Source: Gnetum montanum
Lineage: Eukaryota > Streptophyta > Gnetopsida > Gnetales > Gnetaceae
Length of the DNA stretch: 64,000 nucleotides
Direction of reading: 5' to 3'
Assembly (NCBI GenBank): GCA_015680685.1
Contig: MNCI01011534.1
Coordinates: 378,765 to 442,764, forward strand
Shown: positions 10,725-22,819 of the stretch, one piece after another
How positions within the stretch are numbered: position 1 is the stretch's first letter
Layout: each line of letters opens with the position of its first letter
The notes under the pieces: model-generated
The model's database searches: none
Told to the model about the DNA's origin: nothing
Seen by the model: only the letters and a program-made list of their open reading frames with translations
Position numbers and translations under genes: made by a program

Positions 10725-11213
10725 CTATTGTGACAATGGTTTCTTACTAACCTCTAAGTTATTGGCCACAAGAGGTGGGCTATTTTCATGGATTGTTGTG
10801 ATCTTACTTGTTGAAGATGGAGGGACCCAAATAATAAATGGTTCCCTAGGCTTTAAAGGATTAGCAACTTGTTGATTATGTTGTGATGTTGAAGCCACTA
10901 AAGGTGGGATACATCTAATGAGGGGCTTTTTAGGGTTTGGAGGAGATGGTACCCATATAACAAAGGGCTTTCTAGGCTTTGTGTTTTGGGGTTGCAATGG
11001 TACTCTGATAAGAAACAATTTCCTAGGAGGATAAGTTTGTTTGGATTCTGTGAATGAGGCTACAGTATGGAAGTTGTTGTTGGCTCTTGGAGAGTTGGGC
11101 TTATTCAACACCAATTCTTCATGGTCTATCATCTTCTGGAGGTCATTCGTTAATGCTAGGCAAAAATCAATGTCATGACCAACCATTTGATGATAATAGC
11201 AACACCTATCCAA
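10725..11213 (-). pseudogene. Gag C-terminal region with degenerate zinc-finger-like motif (element D)
   Basis: An open stretch of 162 codons starts CCYYHQMVGHDIDFCLALTN, with Cys/His spacing like the finger of plant gypsy Gag proteins, and continues into DLQKMIDHEEL. Then comes a Pro-rich linker in which a short phrase, (F/L)(V/L)IWVPxPP, recurs three or four times. The recurring phrase is an internal repeat. It sits between the gag domain and the protease in the expected order, separated from both by stops. Confidence 0.75.
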
Positions 11214-11639
11214 TCTGAAGTACTTTGGTAGCTATCGTTGGATCTCTAGCTATGTCACAAAGATGATTATGCGTCTTACAAGCCTCTTCAAATAGTTGTT
11301 TATTTTGTATTTGGTTTTCTTTAAGCAACTATTCTAGAAGCTCAAAGGTCTTCAAAAGCAACCTTGTGTACTTAGACTTATCCCTTCACCCAAGGTTTAG
11401 TCTTAGTTGATTTGGGGTGTAGGAAGTGGATGGTTGGGACAAGTCAAGAGATATGTTACATGATAGTGATCCTCGCCTCTCTCCTTGTTTTGAGTCTTTT
11501 GTTGCTACGACCACAGTTGTATGTTCTCACTTGGTTTTATTGTTGTCCCTCCTTACATGTTGGTTTTTATAGGCAATGTAGACTAGTCGTTGCTTGCCTC
11601 ACCTACCTCAATGTTTTTAGTTTGTGATAAGGCTTGGCT

Positions 11640-12420
11640 TAGTGATTGGGGCTCTAGTTAGTAAATATTTGGCTTAATAAAGTCATTTACTGCTTTCTTG
11701 TAGATGGCCAAGAGGTAAGTTTCAGCAATAGACTCTAGGATCTCATTAAATGCTGAGTTCCATTTTTGAATGAACCTTTCAACTGATTTAAGTAACCCCT
11801 GCCTCATCGTCATTAGTTGATCCAATGTGGCATCCGGCTTTAAGTTGTATTTGAAGCGGTTGACAAATTGGTTAATGAAGTCTTCAAGGAAAGAGATGGA
11901 ACCTCAAGGGAAGGTTTGATACCAATCTAGAGCATTACCCTTGAGAGACATGGGGAAAATCCTTAGTATTGTATGAGGCCAAGCTTGCAAAAAGAGACAC
12001 TCAGACCAAAAGGTGACTAGATCTGCATTGGGATCTCCTTCACCATTGTATTTGATGAAGTTTTAAAGAGGCAAGCCTATGGGCAAGGTTATTTGAGGCA
12101 TCTTAGGACTTATAGAATTATCTTGGTAGAAATCTAGAATCTTGATTGTTTGAGTTGTGTTGGCCTTACTTTTTTACAGTTATTCAGTAAGGTCTTGGAT
12201 CATTTGGAAGGCTTGATTCAAGTCTTGGGGCATCCTTGTAGGCTGCAGTGCTTGCGTCGATGGTTGAGGAAGAGGTTGTGAGACTTGAGGCTATGTGATG
12301 GGTATTGATATACATGAAAGAGGTTGGGTGACCACTGTTGTAGGTGGGCTAAATAAGGAGAAAGGAATCTAAGTTGGAACTTTTGGTATGAATGGAGCAA
12401 AGGGTGTTTGAGAGGCTTGC
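11640..12420 (-). pseudogene. Gag (retrotransposon gag domain) of element D
   Basis: On the minus strand a Pro-rich N-terminal part (PQDLNQAFQMIQDLTE, about 12230-12180) leads into the capsid-like core: NADLVTFWSECLFLQAW, GNALDWYQTFP, FINQFVNRFKYNLKPDATL and KSVERFIQKWNSAFNEI, down to about 11690. This matches the plant retrotransposon gag family (structural protein of the virus-like particle, cytoplasmic). At least two in-frame stops occur within it (for example at GLPL* and YQTFP*). 12420-12720 continues as decayed Gag N-terminus in shifting frames. Confidence 0.8.
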
Positions 12421-12719
12421 ATTTCTTGGGGCCTCAATGAGGGTCTCACTGGTATAACAAAGGAGGATGAAGAGGTAGACATCACCAATGCTAGGTAAAT
12501 AGAGTGAGGCTATGTGGCAAACAACATCAATGAGAATAAGGAGATGGATTGAGGCATGTATTGTGCCTAGTGTGTGACAACAATGGAAGTAGACTTAAAC
12601 ATGGTAGAATGGATAGGAGGAGGGTTGGGTCAAGGGACTTATCCCATCAATGAGGTGAAAGATGTGAAGTTGGATGTAGTTGTTTAGGGAGCTAAAGATT
12701 GGAAAAGACTTCCAATGAA

Positions 12720-14004
12720 GGTGTGTAGCTCCTATTCAACCTCAAACTCATCTTCCTCTTCTTGGTGATCCTCTAAGCTAATTCCCTCACTAAACTCATC
12801 AATCTCTATGAGTTGTATTAGCATTTTTGCATAAAAGTCTTTGAGGGGGATTTGGTCATAAGGGGATGGAATGTATTCTTTCCCATCCTAGCAAATGCTT
12901 TTGAATTAATGCTTGGCATCAAATTCAAAGCCTGGTATCAAGAGACTAACTTGTATCTTGGCATAGAGGAAGCTATAAAACTTCCCATTAATGACTACAA
13001 AATCTATATTTTTGCCTCTTTGCCTAAGCAATCACCTTCGTTCTATGACCACGAGGTCTTTTCAGTCATAAACATGCAATACATCTTGGCTAGACACCAT
13101 ATTTGTTAGGTTAAGGGGAAGGACAATTGATTGACTAAAAGACATTATCAAAAGATGTTGTTTTGAACTCTTATTATTTTTAGTAAAACTTTCAGCAAGT
13201 TGGGTTTCCTAATGATGTTGTTGACTATGAATGAAAAGGGAGGGGATAAGGGGGTAAGGTGCCAACAATTATCTTACCTACTTGCACTATGTTGGAGTTC
13301 TCCCTTCTTGGCCAAAACAATGTTCTTTTTGAAAAAGAGTTTGTTTTGCTAAAAACTTTCATAGCAAGGGGGTTTGGGTGGTCTAGGGGTATGACACCCA
13401 CATTGATGGGGTATGACATACACCCACACTAAGGGGGTTATGAGATCCATGTTGAGCAAGGTATGACACACATCCATGGTGAGGGTGGTATGACACCCAC
13501 ACTAAGGGGGGTATGACATACACCCACATTTGGGGGTGTAACACCGATGCTGGCTTTAGAAAATCCAACAAGTGTTATGAATTTTCTACTAAGACCTAAA
13601 CACCTACACTAGGTATGACATCCATGCTAGGGGGTATGACACATCCATGTTGGCTATGCTATGAAATCTTCATAGCAAAGTGGCATGGGATTTTGGATGA
13701 TAAAATCACCAGTGTTGGCCTTGCTAAACAATTCTCAGTAAAGGGAGTAAAGGCCTTGGTAGGATACCAATGCTAGCTTTCAAATTTCTAGCAATTGTTG
13801 TGAAATTTTTCAAAACCTAAATTACCTGCAACTTCAATGCTAGGTTTTGGTGGTAAGGGGGATGGGTTACAGTGTTGGTTTGGTAGTAGAAAAATTATTA
13901 ATAAAATTTGAAAAAAAATTGTTTTGAAAAGTTGAAACTTTTTCTTTGGTTGTAGGAAACATTGGCACATAGGCAATAGGTTTGAATGCAGTACTTGGGC
14001 AAAG
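12720..14004 (-). other. Leader of element D between primer-binding site and gag
   Basis: Non-coding in all frames beyond short chance openings. It contains the minisatellite at 13375-13660. Its position between primer-binding site and gag makes it the 5' untranslated leader. Confidence 0.55.
13375..13660. repeat. GGGGTATGACACCCAC minisatellite
   Basis: About eight diverged units of roughly 30 bp, each built on GGGGTATGACA(C/T)(A/C)CACCCACA. Related G-rich modules occur within the family-D LTRs (840-1060 and 14940-15110). Confidence 0.75.
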
Positions 14005-14028
14005 GCCCTCCTTCTAGTACTAGAAAAT
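14005..14028 (-). promoter_or_regulatory. Primer-binding site of element D
   Basis: On the minus strand, directly after the LTR end ...TGTTACA, the sequence reads ATTTTCTAGTACTAGAAGGA then GGGCC. Element C has ATTTTTTGGAGCTAGAAGGA at the same place. Both look like decayed forms of one tRNA-complementary site; I did not fix the tRNA. Confidence 0.6.
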
Positions 14029-15369
14029 TGTAACATCTAAAAATATTGGTTGCTAGAAAATCAAAAATTTTAGCAAAATATCTTTAACTTGGATCCCAAG
14101 GTCTTTCAAAAAATAGGATTTGAGGTGCTCTAGACAATTTGGTAGATCACCTAGGGACTTAGAAAATGTGAACAGGGGTAGAAAAATAAAAATATAATAA
14201 AGATCTAAGAAAATAAATGCATAGAAATATAGAAAATAAATTCAACTTGCAAAGAAAAACTAAACTTTAAACTTTATTATAAAATAAATGGGGGTCTAGA
14301 AATGTGTACAATGAGTGCCTAAGGATGCTAGGGGGTTCACTTCAATGGGTGCTTGGAATCCATTGAAGTAGGTAGGCTTGAACACCATAGTCAGCTCCAT
14401 GATCTGAATGCTCCACAACTCTCAAAAATGTGAAACCCTGCTGCAATCCTCACTAGATCTACAACATTGGTGGTGCAAGGGGTGAGATGTGTGGGGGCTT
14501 TAGGCTACAAACAAGAGCCACACTGGGAGTTTCAAAGCCTAAGTTGTTCAACATTGTTGCAAGACCACACAATCTTAGGGAGGTAAAAAGGGGTTACAAT
14601 GGCTATGGGTGTGGGTTCCATGTTGAAAATTGCTCCAAAAGCTTTTTTTTTTTTTTTTTTGCAAGTGGTTGAATTCTCAAAAATGTGGAACCCTTTCACG
14701 ATGCACAAGTTTGGGTTATATAGGTTTTTATGGACATGAATTTTACTACAAAATTTATTGCTTAATTGCTGATAGATTGACTATTATATGCAAGTGTTGC
14801 AGGTGTCTATGCATTGCATGTTTTGATACCCCCAAGGTACAAAAATCATTCAATTTACTAAAAATCATAAATAGGAATTTTACCCACACTAGGCCTAGCA
14901 ATGCTAGACATGCAGGAGCCATGCTAAGGTGCATGGGCAATGTTGGGGAATGACACCCATGCTGGGGTAATGTTGGACCCATGCCAGAGCTATGCTAGAC
15001 CCACGTTAGAGCAGCATTGGGGGGTGTAGTAGCAACATTGGGGGTAATAGTTATACCTCCCAATGCTGGAAATGTGTGATGTTACATCCCCCTCAGGTGT
15101 TTCCAGTGTAGCAAAGACACAGTGGTCCCTAGTCGCCCACCCCCTGGGCCCCACCCATAAAAAACCCATCAAAATATCAATTTTGGTAGTCCCAAAGGCA
15201 TTTTTAACCCCCAAGCTCAAATATAGACATAATATGACTTTTTTTACTTGGAGGTTGATGCTTTGACTACATATGAGGCATTTTTCACATTTTACAATGT
15301 AGTTTTAGCCTCAAGTTTCATGGGATGAGCATTACAAAGGTTACAACATGCATTTTTGGTGGTGTTTTA
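14029..15369 (-). repeat. 5' LTR of element D
   Basis: The plus-strand start TGTAACATCTAAAAATATTGG matches the start of the element C LTRs, and the end TTTGGTGGTGTTTTA matches 1379-1393 and 49479-49493. Length is about 1341 bp. The terminal CA is decayed to TA at 15368-15369. It contains a T18 run (14643-14660). Confidence 0.7.
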
Positions 15370-15960
15370 GCTTCCATCCCTAGATTTGTTTCCTAAGGTT
15401 TGATACTCGTCATTAAAAAATTTAAGCATGGTACTTTATCTCCTAATTAACTAAAGTTTCAATGATTTATACTAACTTTCAGCCTCTTTGACAAGTGTCC
15501 TAGGGAACAAACTGAGTTTCTGCAAATCACTTTCTATGTTTGGTAGGATGTAGGCATCATGGAATGCTTGAATGTGGTGTTTTGGATCTACGTTCTATCC
15601 ACCCTCAAATCTAGGCATGTTGTTCATGTTTAGCCATTTGATACAACTGTTTCTTATGTACTTGGTTGGGATATAAATAGTTTCCCGTATATTGATCATG
15701 CTTCAAGTTTCCAATAGGGGTTCTTCGTGTTCATAAGGTTCATCTGCTTTGTTATAGTGGTGTCCCCTTTGATGCTTATACCTCTCTCTATTCTCATGCC
15801 CATCTCTATTTCTTCTTGGCTCATGCTCTTTATCTTCCTCATCATAGTGCCTTGGGCAATAGTCATTTCGATCATGAGTTTGATGTCTTTCCCTATCATG
15901 ATCTTTGTACTTGTATTCCCTTAGATCAAGATCCATTGACGATCATGAGGATGAAGATGA
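15370..15960 (-). pseudogene. Gag of a truncated family-G element (element A)
   Basis: The minus strand carries an Arg/Glu/Asp/His-rich segment (DREYKYKDHDRERHQ-like, 15703-15936), then MPRFEGG, a stop, DPKHHIQAFHDAYILPNIES and KLSLFPRTLVKEAES (about 15640-15480). The same order of charged region and core is seen in the gag of element B at 22800-22340, so these are sister elements. The charged segment is open in two frames. The element is cut at 15369, where it meets the D LTR, so the C-terminal gag is lost. Confidence 0.75.
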
Positions 15961-16742
15961 AGCAGTGGGAGAATGATGCCAACTAGTCCTCATTCTGTGA
16001 CTTTGATATTCTTCTCTTTGGGATCCAATAGAAGCTCTTGGCCTTGAGTCCTACTTATACTTAGAGTTCATTGCTTCTCTTCTGTGTGTTTTTGCTATGG
16101 TTGAATGCAACTACACTTTGAAAAGTTCCTCCAAATGAATAATAGGTGTTTAAGAATTGACTTCATGATCTTGGTGGAGTTTTTTTTGCTATGAATGTAT
16201 TACCATCAAGCTATTCCAGGATAACAGGAAAGCTGATCCTACTTTCCTTTGTTGTGGGCATGTTTAATCTTCATAGCAGCATCTCTCTACACTTGTGCCT
16301 CTATGGGTTGGTAGGGTCTCATCATGTGTTTGGTCACATGATACCCTTCTTGTGCATAACTCAGACTCATTTCCCTCAAAGTTGTTTGAGGCATGATGGT
16401 TGCTAAATGCTCTAGAGGCACAACAACATTTTCTTATAGGTCTCACCATTTCATTTGCCCATCTTGGTGAAAGATGAAGATAAAATTAGGATAGTAAGGA
16501 TCATTATGATCATATGAGATTCTTCTTTGCATTGGCATACTATAATCTTTGTCATCATCTATTTTATCATTGTCCCTTTTCATCTCTTTGACAAGTGATG
16601 GTTGATCTTTAATTGAAGCCATGTTATAAGTATGATGTTTGGTTATGTATGTGTTTGTTAGAATTATTTAGAGATTAGGAAGGTTAACTTTTGGTTCTTT
16701 CTACAATGAACTTTTTGAAATCAATTACTCAACACACATTGA
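15961..16742 (-). other. Gag N-terminus and leader of element A
   Basis: The stretch continues to the primer-binding site. Decayed coding fragments are suspected (16264-16449 minus), but no domain is recognised. Confidence 0.45.
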
Positions 16743-16766
16743 TACGTTCCCAACAATGGCACCAAT
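16743..16766 (-). promoter_or_regulatory. tRNA-Asp-type primer-binding site of element A
   Basis: The minus strand reads TTGGTGCCATTGTTGGGAAC directly after the LTR end CACATCA. This resembles the tRNA-Asp-complementary site common in plant Ty3/gypsy elements, with C-to-T changes at CpG positions. Confidence 0.7.
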
Positions 16767-17640
16767 GATGTGCAGTGAAGCATCCAACACTCGACCATAC
16801 AAGTCACGAGTATTCACGCATGACCTGATTATAATCCATGGATGAACAATGGTGATATGCTAGTAATTGAGTGAAGCTCGCGATCACTGTCTTCCCACTT
16901 CAAGTTAGTGAAGTCTAAGTGTATGGTTTAGCTTGCATGGAGGCATATGTTAAATGATGTTGTAGGGCTAGTTATGCTCCTAATTGTAGACATGATGAAA
17001 GTAGAGTTAAATGCTAAATCTAACTAATAATGGAAATGTAAATCTATTCTAGCCTATAGTGATGAGTATCCATCTTTAATTCACTGTACATGCCCTTGGC
17101 TCATGTAACTGTTACTAGGTTGCCAAGTGAGTTCACTACTAAGCGAATCAAGTGAAACCACTATTAGGACTACTAAATGGTTACACTTAAGCATTCAAAA
17201 TCAATCATACTCATTTCACTTTAATAATATGCAAGTAAAAATAATATTCTTAAAAAATAATAAAATAGTAGAAATTATGCTAAGTAAAACAGTAAACTAA
17301 GGGAAAACTGTAATGATGGGAAATAGTCTCAATCTTTATTGTTGTCACAACTTGTGTCCAAGTACAACTTATTTGAACAATGACACCATTCAACTATGAC
17401 ACATCACACTGTGAGCATTTACTCTTCTATCACTAAGTTTAAGTTTAAAAAATCAAATTGCAAGAGTTATGTTACGATGGAAATAAAAAGTTGTTGGGTC
17501 ATGCATCTAAGTGTCGTAGTTATTGGGGTGCACACATCCCAAGACATTATATCAATGATGATGTATCATATGCCGTGACATCATATCAACGACATTGTTG
17601 ATGCAATGTTGCATTAAGTCAAATTTTTACTTTATCATTT
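16767..17640 (-). repeat. 5' LTR of element A, family G
   Basis: It starts on the plus strand with TGATGTGCAGTGAAGCATCC and CAACACTCGACCATACAAG, the family end, and runs with LTR-like sequence to about 17620. The far boundary is not sharp. Around 17560-17620 are short dyads such as TGCAATGTTGCA, as expected for the U3 part. Confidence 0.6.
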
Positions 17641-17706
17641 GGAAACCCAGTAGTGGCATTGCTTGATTTGCTCAGTAGTAATTCCACTTGGTAATCCCAA
17701 TAGTAG
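17641..17706 (+). repeat. Left part of an older family-G LTR split by element B
   Basis: The sequence 'cattgcttgatttgctcagtag...ttggtaatcccaatagtag' matches the interior of the plus-strand LTR at 35880-35940 and continues at 29909. The last five bases, AGTAG (17702-17706), are the target-site duplication. Confidence 0.75.
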
Positions 17707-18564
17707 TGATGAGCAGTGAGGTACCCCTACACTCAACCATATGAATCACAAGCATTCATGCATGATCTGATCGAATTTCGTGGATGGTACTAGTTGTGGC
17801 ATCTAGATCATTATGCTTTGATTATAGTTTACTATCTTCCCACTTGGACTAGTGGTAGCTTTATCATGTATGGGTTACTCCAAAGTGAGGCATATGATGT
17901 GGTTCCTAATTCTATGCTATGCTACTCCTAATGATAGAAAGAGATATATTGATTAACTAATGAATAATGGAAAACAAAGTCTAAATTAGCCTAAGGTGAT
18001 GGTATCTACTCTTAATCATCCATACATGTCTTGGACTTCATGGAGCTACTTCTGAATTTACCAAGTGTATGTCACTAGTTGTACCAAATGATACACCTCT
18101 AGGAAACCAAGTATTTACACTTAAACACTTGTGATTAAGGCATAAACATTCTACTTAACAATAGGAGTAGTAAATAATAATAAATGGAAATGTTTAACTA
18201 CATAAAGCATTAAATAATTAAAACAACAATATTAATCTAAGTGGATGCTACAATGATGGAAGTAATCTTGATCTTTATTGCCAGTCATGTAATGTGTCCA
18301 AGTATGTCACACTTGAATAAAGGTGTTATATGATTACAAACATCACTATGTGGGCATGCACTAGAAATATTCTAACTCTGAAGAAAAAAAAACTGCAAGA
18401 GCTCCACTACTCTAATTGAAAAACTATATGGAAATCATGAGCCCGAGCCCTATATTTATAGACCAAATTTTACCCTACGACGTTGCATACATGATGTCAG
18501 GGCACTGATACAAGGCTCCAATACAAGGCTTTGATGTTAAGGCTAGGTAAAACATGACTCATCA
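17707..18564 (-). repeat. 3' LTR of element B
   Basis: 858 bp, TGATGAG to CTCATCA. On the minus strand, TATA-like CTATAAATATAGGG occurs near 18455, preceded by repeated CTTTGATGTTAAGG/CAAGGCTCCAATAC-type modules that are fewer than in the 5' LTR. Confidence 0.9.
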
Positions 18565-18573
18565 TACCCCCAT
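18565..18573 (-). promoter_or_regulatory. Polypurine tract of element B
   Basis: The minus strand reads ATGGGGGTA immediately before the LTR TGATGAG. The same tract flanks the LTR ending at 62986. Confidence 0.75.
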
Positions 18574-20700
18574 GACTAAATGAAAACTCGTCCTTAAGTT
18601 AAACAAAACAAGGAACAAGTTCCTTACAAAATATTGGGTATGTATGGGATTATTGATTGACATATAAACTGACTCAAATGGAATAATAGACTCTAAGTGC
18701 CCAAGTGTACAAAGTTACAAGCTTTATAAAATTGGGTGTTCATGATAAGAGAAGTGAACACCCTAGAGAACATTAACATCCAACACCTCTTGGCAGTTAA
18801 AGAATGAGAGAGGAGAGATCCAACAAGCATGAATGATCCTCATCGTCTGGTATTGCTGCATCATCCTTCGTGAAGATAGTCCTGCTTCTAGTCCCTGCTT
18901 CCCACTACAATCACAACAGAATCATGAATTAGTATGCAATGTGTAATACATAGTAGTTAAATACCTTACCTTGTCAGTGGTTACACTTAGCTAGGTTATG
19001 ATTGTGGTTGATTAGTTCCTTGAGCAGTGTTAGTAGGAAGGCTAACAAATGGGGTAAAATAGACAAGCGGTCCATTAAATTTGAAAAATTTTAACACAAA
19101 GAAATATTTAAAGAGGGTGTAATACTTCACAATAATAAAAATGACATTTCACTAAAAAATGTTGTGAAGATGTGTGCAATTGGATGTCACTGATGAGGTA
19201 AATAAAAAGATTTGATTGTAAGAGTGTCTAAGGGTAAAGAACTTAACTAACCCAACCAAAAGATATATAAGTGGGTCCTCCCCAAAGTAGGCATAGGCCT
19301 TTTATGCCCTTGCATAACTTTAAACCAAAGAGTCTGTGGGCTCCATGGATGATTAATGGTTATGGAAGGTTAAGTACAAAAATCAGGAAGAAACTCCCTA
19401 AGAATCCCAACACATCAAACCAAGACATCAAATCAAGAACATGAAACTAGCTGCGAGGTGAGACATGGAATGCATAGATGGATGAGAGAGAATGGAATGG
19501 AGTTTCTCATTAAGATCACATGAAGTCCCTTGTGGATTTTGATATTAAATGACTTGAAGGGATCCATCCTTAGTCTAGACCAAAACCAACCATGTTCAAT
19601 GACTTTGCATTGACATTTTAAGACCAGTTCATCCCTTGAGACACAAGAGTGCTCCCATAGAACAACCACCATTCCAAATTAGAGAAGAAGTAGGAAGTGA
19701 GGAAGGACCTTAGTTAGAGGAGACTAGTCCTGTAGCTAATGGTTATAGCCTGTTTATTCGGTCTAAGGGGTGTGCTTTGAATTCCCATCATTTTTTTGGA
19801 AATGGGAACCACACCATGCAAAGAAACATGCATTTATTTTGTCCAAGGGGTGTGCTTTAAATTCTCATCTTTTTTTTGTTTTTTTTTCTTTTTTCTTCTT
19901 TTTGTTGATGAGAACCACACCATGCAAGGACACATGCATTTATTTTGTCCAAGGGGTGTGCTTTGAATTCTCATCATTTTTTATGAGAACCACACCATGC
20001 AAGGACTTATTCAACTTCCTTTTATTGGTGGACACAGAACAATAAAAAATTCATGAAAACACACATGCACCTAGGCAAACAAAAAGGCATAAAGAATACC
20101 GAATTCCCTTGAAGCCACACTCTATTCAAACATTTGAATCCTTCTTAATTCTGGAAACTACAAAAGTCACAAATTTATTAAAGTTTTATTAATGAAAAAG
20201 GGATTGCATGTTTCCAGAACAAGGAAAATTATAGATTTTGTGGATGGGTGGATGTCGTGGACTCACTACGTATTGCATGAAAAAGAAATCATGTCCTAAT
20301 CACTCGTAATGAAATTCAAAGCCAGAAACTAGACACCAACAACCAAATAATAGAAATAGTACATACCACCATCAATTAACGCATTACCACTGTACCTGAC
20401 ACTTATTAACAAAAAGTTTGAAAATCACACCAAAATAAAAGAAAATATAAAAGAATTTGTAAAATATTCAATAAATAACAAATGTACTAATGATGGTATA
20501 AAAAAATTAGAAAAGATTAATAACTTGAAAATAAGAAGATGTAAAATAAAGAATGTGTAAAACAAAAATTTGTAAAACAAGAAGATGAAAAACAATTAAG
20601 AATCCTAAAGACTATAATGGGGGGTAACCCCCACAACTAAACATTTGGTCATGGCTAGGGTTAATAAGTGGATGAAAAGGATCCATGCATGCATGAAACA
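18574..20700 (-). other. 3' non-coding region of element B
   Basis: About 2.1 kb between the end of gag and the polypurine tract. It is AT-rich without coding signal. Blocks at 19250-19340 and 19755-20010 match 63400-63470 and 63885-63970 in the element at the right edge of the window, so it is a conserved part of the family. It carries the hairpin repeats. Confidence 0.65.
19757..20010. repeat. Three tandem hairpin units in the 3' region of element B
   Basis: Each unit has a left arm GGTGTG, a spacer CTTT(G/A)AA, an inner arm, a T-rich loop, the inner arm complement and CACACC. Unit 1 inner arms are TTCCCAT (19782-19788) and ATGGGAA (19802-19808). Unit 2 has TTCTCATC (19862-19869) and GATGAGAA (19907-19914). 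Unit 3 has TTCTCAT (19968-19974) and ATGAGAA (19983-19989). Outer arms are at 19769/19810, 19849/19916 and 19955/19991. Loop lengths differ widely while arms stay paired. Confidence 0.85.
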
Positions 20701-22814
20701 TTAGGATCTAGTCATGCCCCAAGCATTGGTATCTATTGGTGGTGTGGTGGCTAGGTAGAAAAATTTTTGGTCACACACTTGATTGTTATCTGTAGAGTGG
20801 GCTAGGATATGAGGTGCATTAACATTATGGATGATTGGCCCACTATTATACCTATGAGTATGAGATGGTATGCATGGATTCATTTGTCTTCCCACATTTG
20901 TAGATTCATTGGTTGGATGTGGGATTGGAGTACGGATAGATGGTGGCCCCTATGTATGATCGGAGGACATTGGTTGAGATGAGAAAGGCAGTGCACTAGG
21001 TTAGCTTTGTGCTAGCTCAAATGATGCAATGGGTCCATGCATGGTTTGCTTTGGCTTACAACCTTTCCTCCAGAAGGGACGTTTCCTACGTTGCAATTGA
21101 GACCCACTGGTGTTAGCATGTCTATGCACATGTGCAACACAAGCAACATTCATTTGCTGATATTGTGGTATGAAACCTTCTTGAGTTGCTGGTGGTGTTA
21201 TATAAGGAGGTGGATGATGAGAATATCGAGGGTGAGTTGGATGGTAAGAACTACAAGGTGGTGATCCTTTAGGGGATGTCATGTATTGATGGTACTCGGG
21301 AGAGTGATAGTGGCAATTTGAAGTGAAGGATGCCAAACTGGTTAGAGAAATAGGATGTTGAACATAATAGCTGTGCATTTTTGGCAGATATGGATGATGT
21401 GGTGGTGGCATCCCCTATGACTATGGTTGTTTCCACTGCAGTTGAGGACCATGTTGAGGCTGGTGGTAAGTCTCCCTAGGATGGTATGATCAATTGTGGG
21501 ACTATCTATAATTATCTTATGGGAGAAGAAATCTCTTGGGCATGTGCTTTTACACAAACTTTGGATTTAAGGCTCCTCCCCAATACTCCTATAGATGCAA
21601 TAATATGGAGCATTGGCCCTTTGGGTGGTTATATATGCATAGGTCACATTTTTCATCTTCTTCTGTGGTGGAGTCTTAAGCCTTACTTTTGTCAGCCACT
21701 TTTCTTGTCTGCTGAAAAGTGTTCCTAACTATTTCTTGGTTCTATGTCCTTTGTTGATTGTGATTGCCTAGCTTATGTTGCATAATCTTCTCCACAACCA
21801 TCTCAATAAGATTTGCTACATTTTCGTTTATCCATCTAGATACCCTATTGAATTTTACTTTTAGATTATCAATAGACTCCTTTGTCGGCAAAGTTTGTTG
21901 TGGAATCACCCTATCAAAGGTGGTTTCATTTCCCTTACCATAAATTTGGACCTCCTTCGATTGAAGAGTTGGGTCCCATTGATGTTTTTTGACATTCTCC
22001 CATTTACACATTTCTCCTTCTTCTTTTGCCATATGCTCTAGTATCTCTTTGACTTGATGGGCTTGGAGTTCATATAGTTCTCCAGGGGCATACATCCTGA
22101 GGGTTGTCCTTGTTTCACTATGAAGCCCATCTACAATGTGGTAAAGTTTCTCTTCCTTGGAGAAACCATAGCCTAGGCATCAATTTAGCAAGGTATAATA
22201 TCTATCTAAGGCCATGTCCAAGGGTTCATGTTATTCTTATTTCCACTCTTGGATTTGTCTCCTCAAGTTGGACACTCTTTTATTAGTTTGGTATCTTTCA
22301 TTGAAAAGGTCCAACATTGTAGACTATCATCAAATTGAGTTTGGTTTCAATGATTGATACCACACTTTCACTTTATCGAGTAGTGTCCAAGGAAAGAGCT
22401 TAAGCTTTTTCCATTCACTTTCAATGTTGTAGTGAGCACAGGCATCATGGAAGGCTTGTAAATGCTATTACAGGTCTGAATCATAGCCTCCTACAAATTT
22501 CAGAATATTGTTCATGTCAAGCTTGGGTAAATGACTCTTTTTGCGATGCCTACAAGTTATCTTAACAACCTCTGTAATATGCATTAGCCTCTTAGTGGCC
22601 ATCAGGGGTTCATCATCATCAAACGAATCATGAGGAAAATTTCTATGTTCATGGTGTCTTCTTTGACTTTTCTCATGGATTTGATTTCGATTTTTAGTCT
22701 AACCCTTTAATGGAGCTCTATCTCTATACCTACATTCATCTTTGTTAGAACTAGACATTAAAGGAAAAGAGGAAGATGAGGAATTGGAAGAGTTTCCATG
22801 GCTTTTATGGTGTT
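20701..22814 (-). pseudogene. Gag of element B, main part
   Basis: In minus-strand order: an Arg/His-rich stretch (22790-22600); a capsid-like core with LKFVGGYDSDL, a stop, QHLQAFHDACAHYNIESEWK and KLKLFPWTLLDKVKVWYQSL (about 22530-22340); and an open stretch 21742-22095 with ELQAHQVKEILEHMAKEEGE and a helix-rich segment. Next comes a CDLC..H....C finger-like motif (around 21650), then a His/Pro/Tyr/Ser-rich C-terminal tail (21001-21411 and 20701-20895). Several stops interrupt it. The N-terminus lies beyond the copia insertion at 28647-28906. The total is about 790 codons, long for a Gag because of the tail. Confidence 0.8.
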
Positions 22815-22819
22815 CCCCA

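Larger units (their letters stand above)
9276..15369 (-). mobile_element. Ty3/gypsy element D, 5' part (LTR, leader, gag, protease), decayed
   Basis: In minus-strand order the element has a 5' LTR (15369-14029), primer-binding site, long leader with a minisatellite, gag, CCHC-like motif, aspartic protease and repeat array 2. Reverse transcriptase, RNase H and integrase are not seen. The 3' internal region and 3' LTR at 746-3272 are in the matching orientation and share the repeat array, so both could be ends of one element split by the island at 3273-9275. That link is an inference. Confidence 0.7.

Noticed and set aside
13375-13660. CRISPR-like array
   Set aside because: Units are diverged and lack unique spacers of constant length; the setting is a plant retroelement leader.
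15727-15924. Hydrophobic plus-strand frame
   Set aside because: Antisense shadow of the charged Gag segment on the minus strand.
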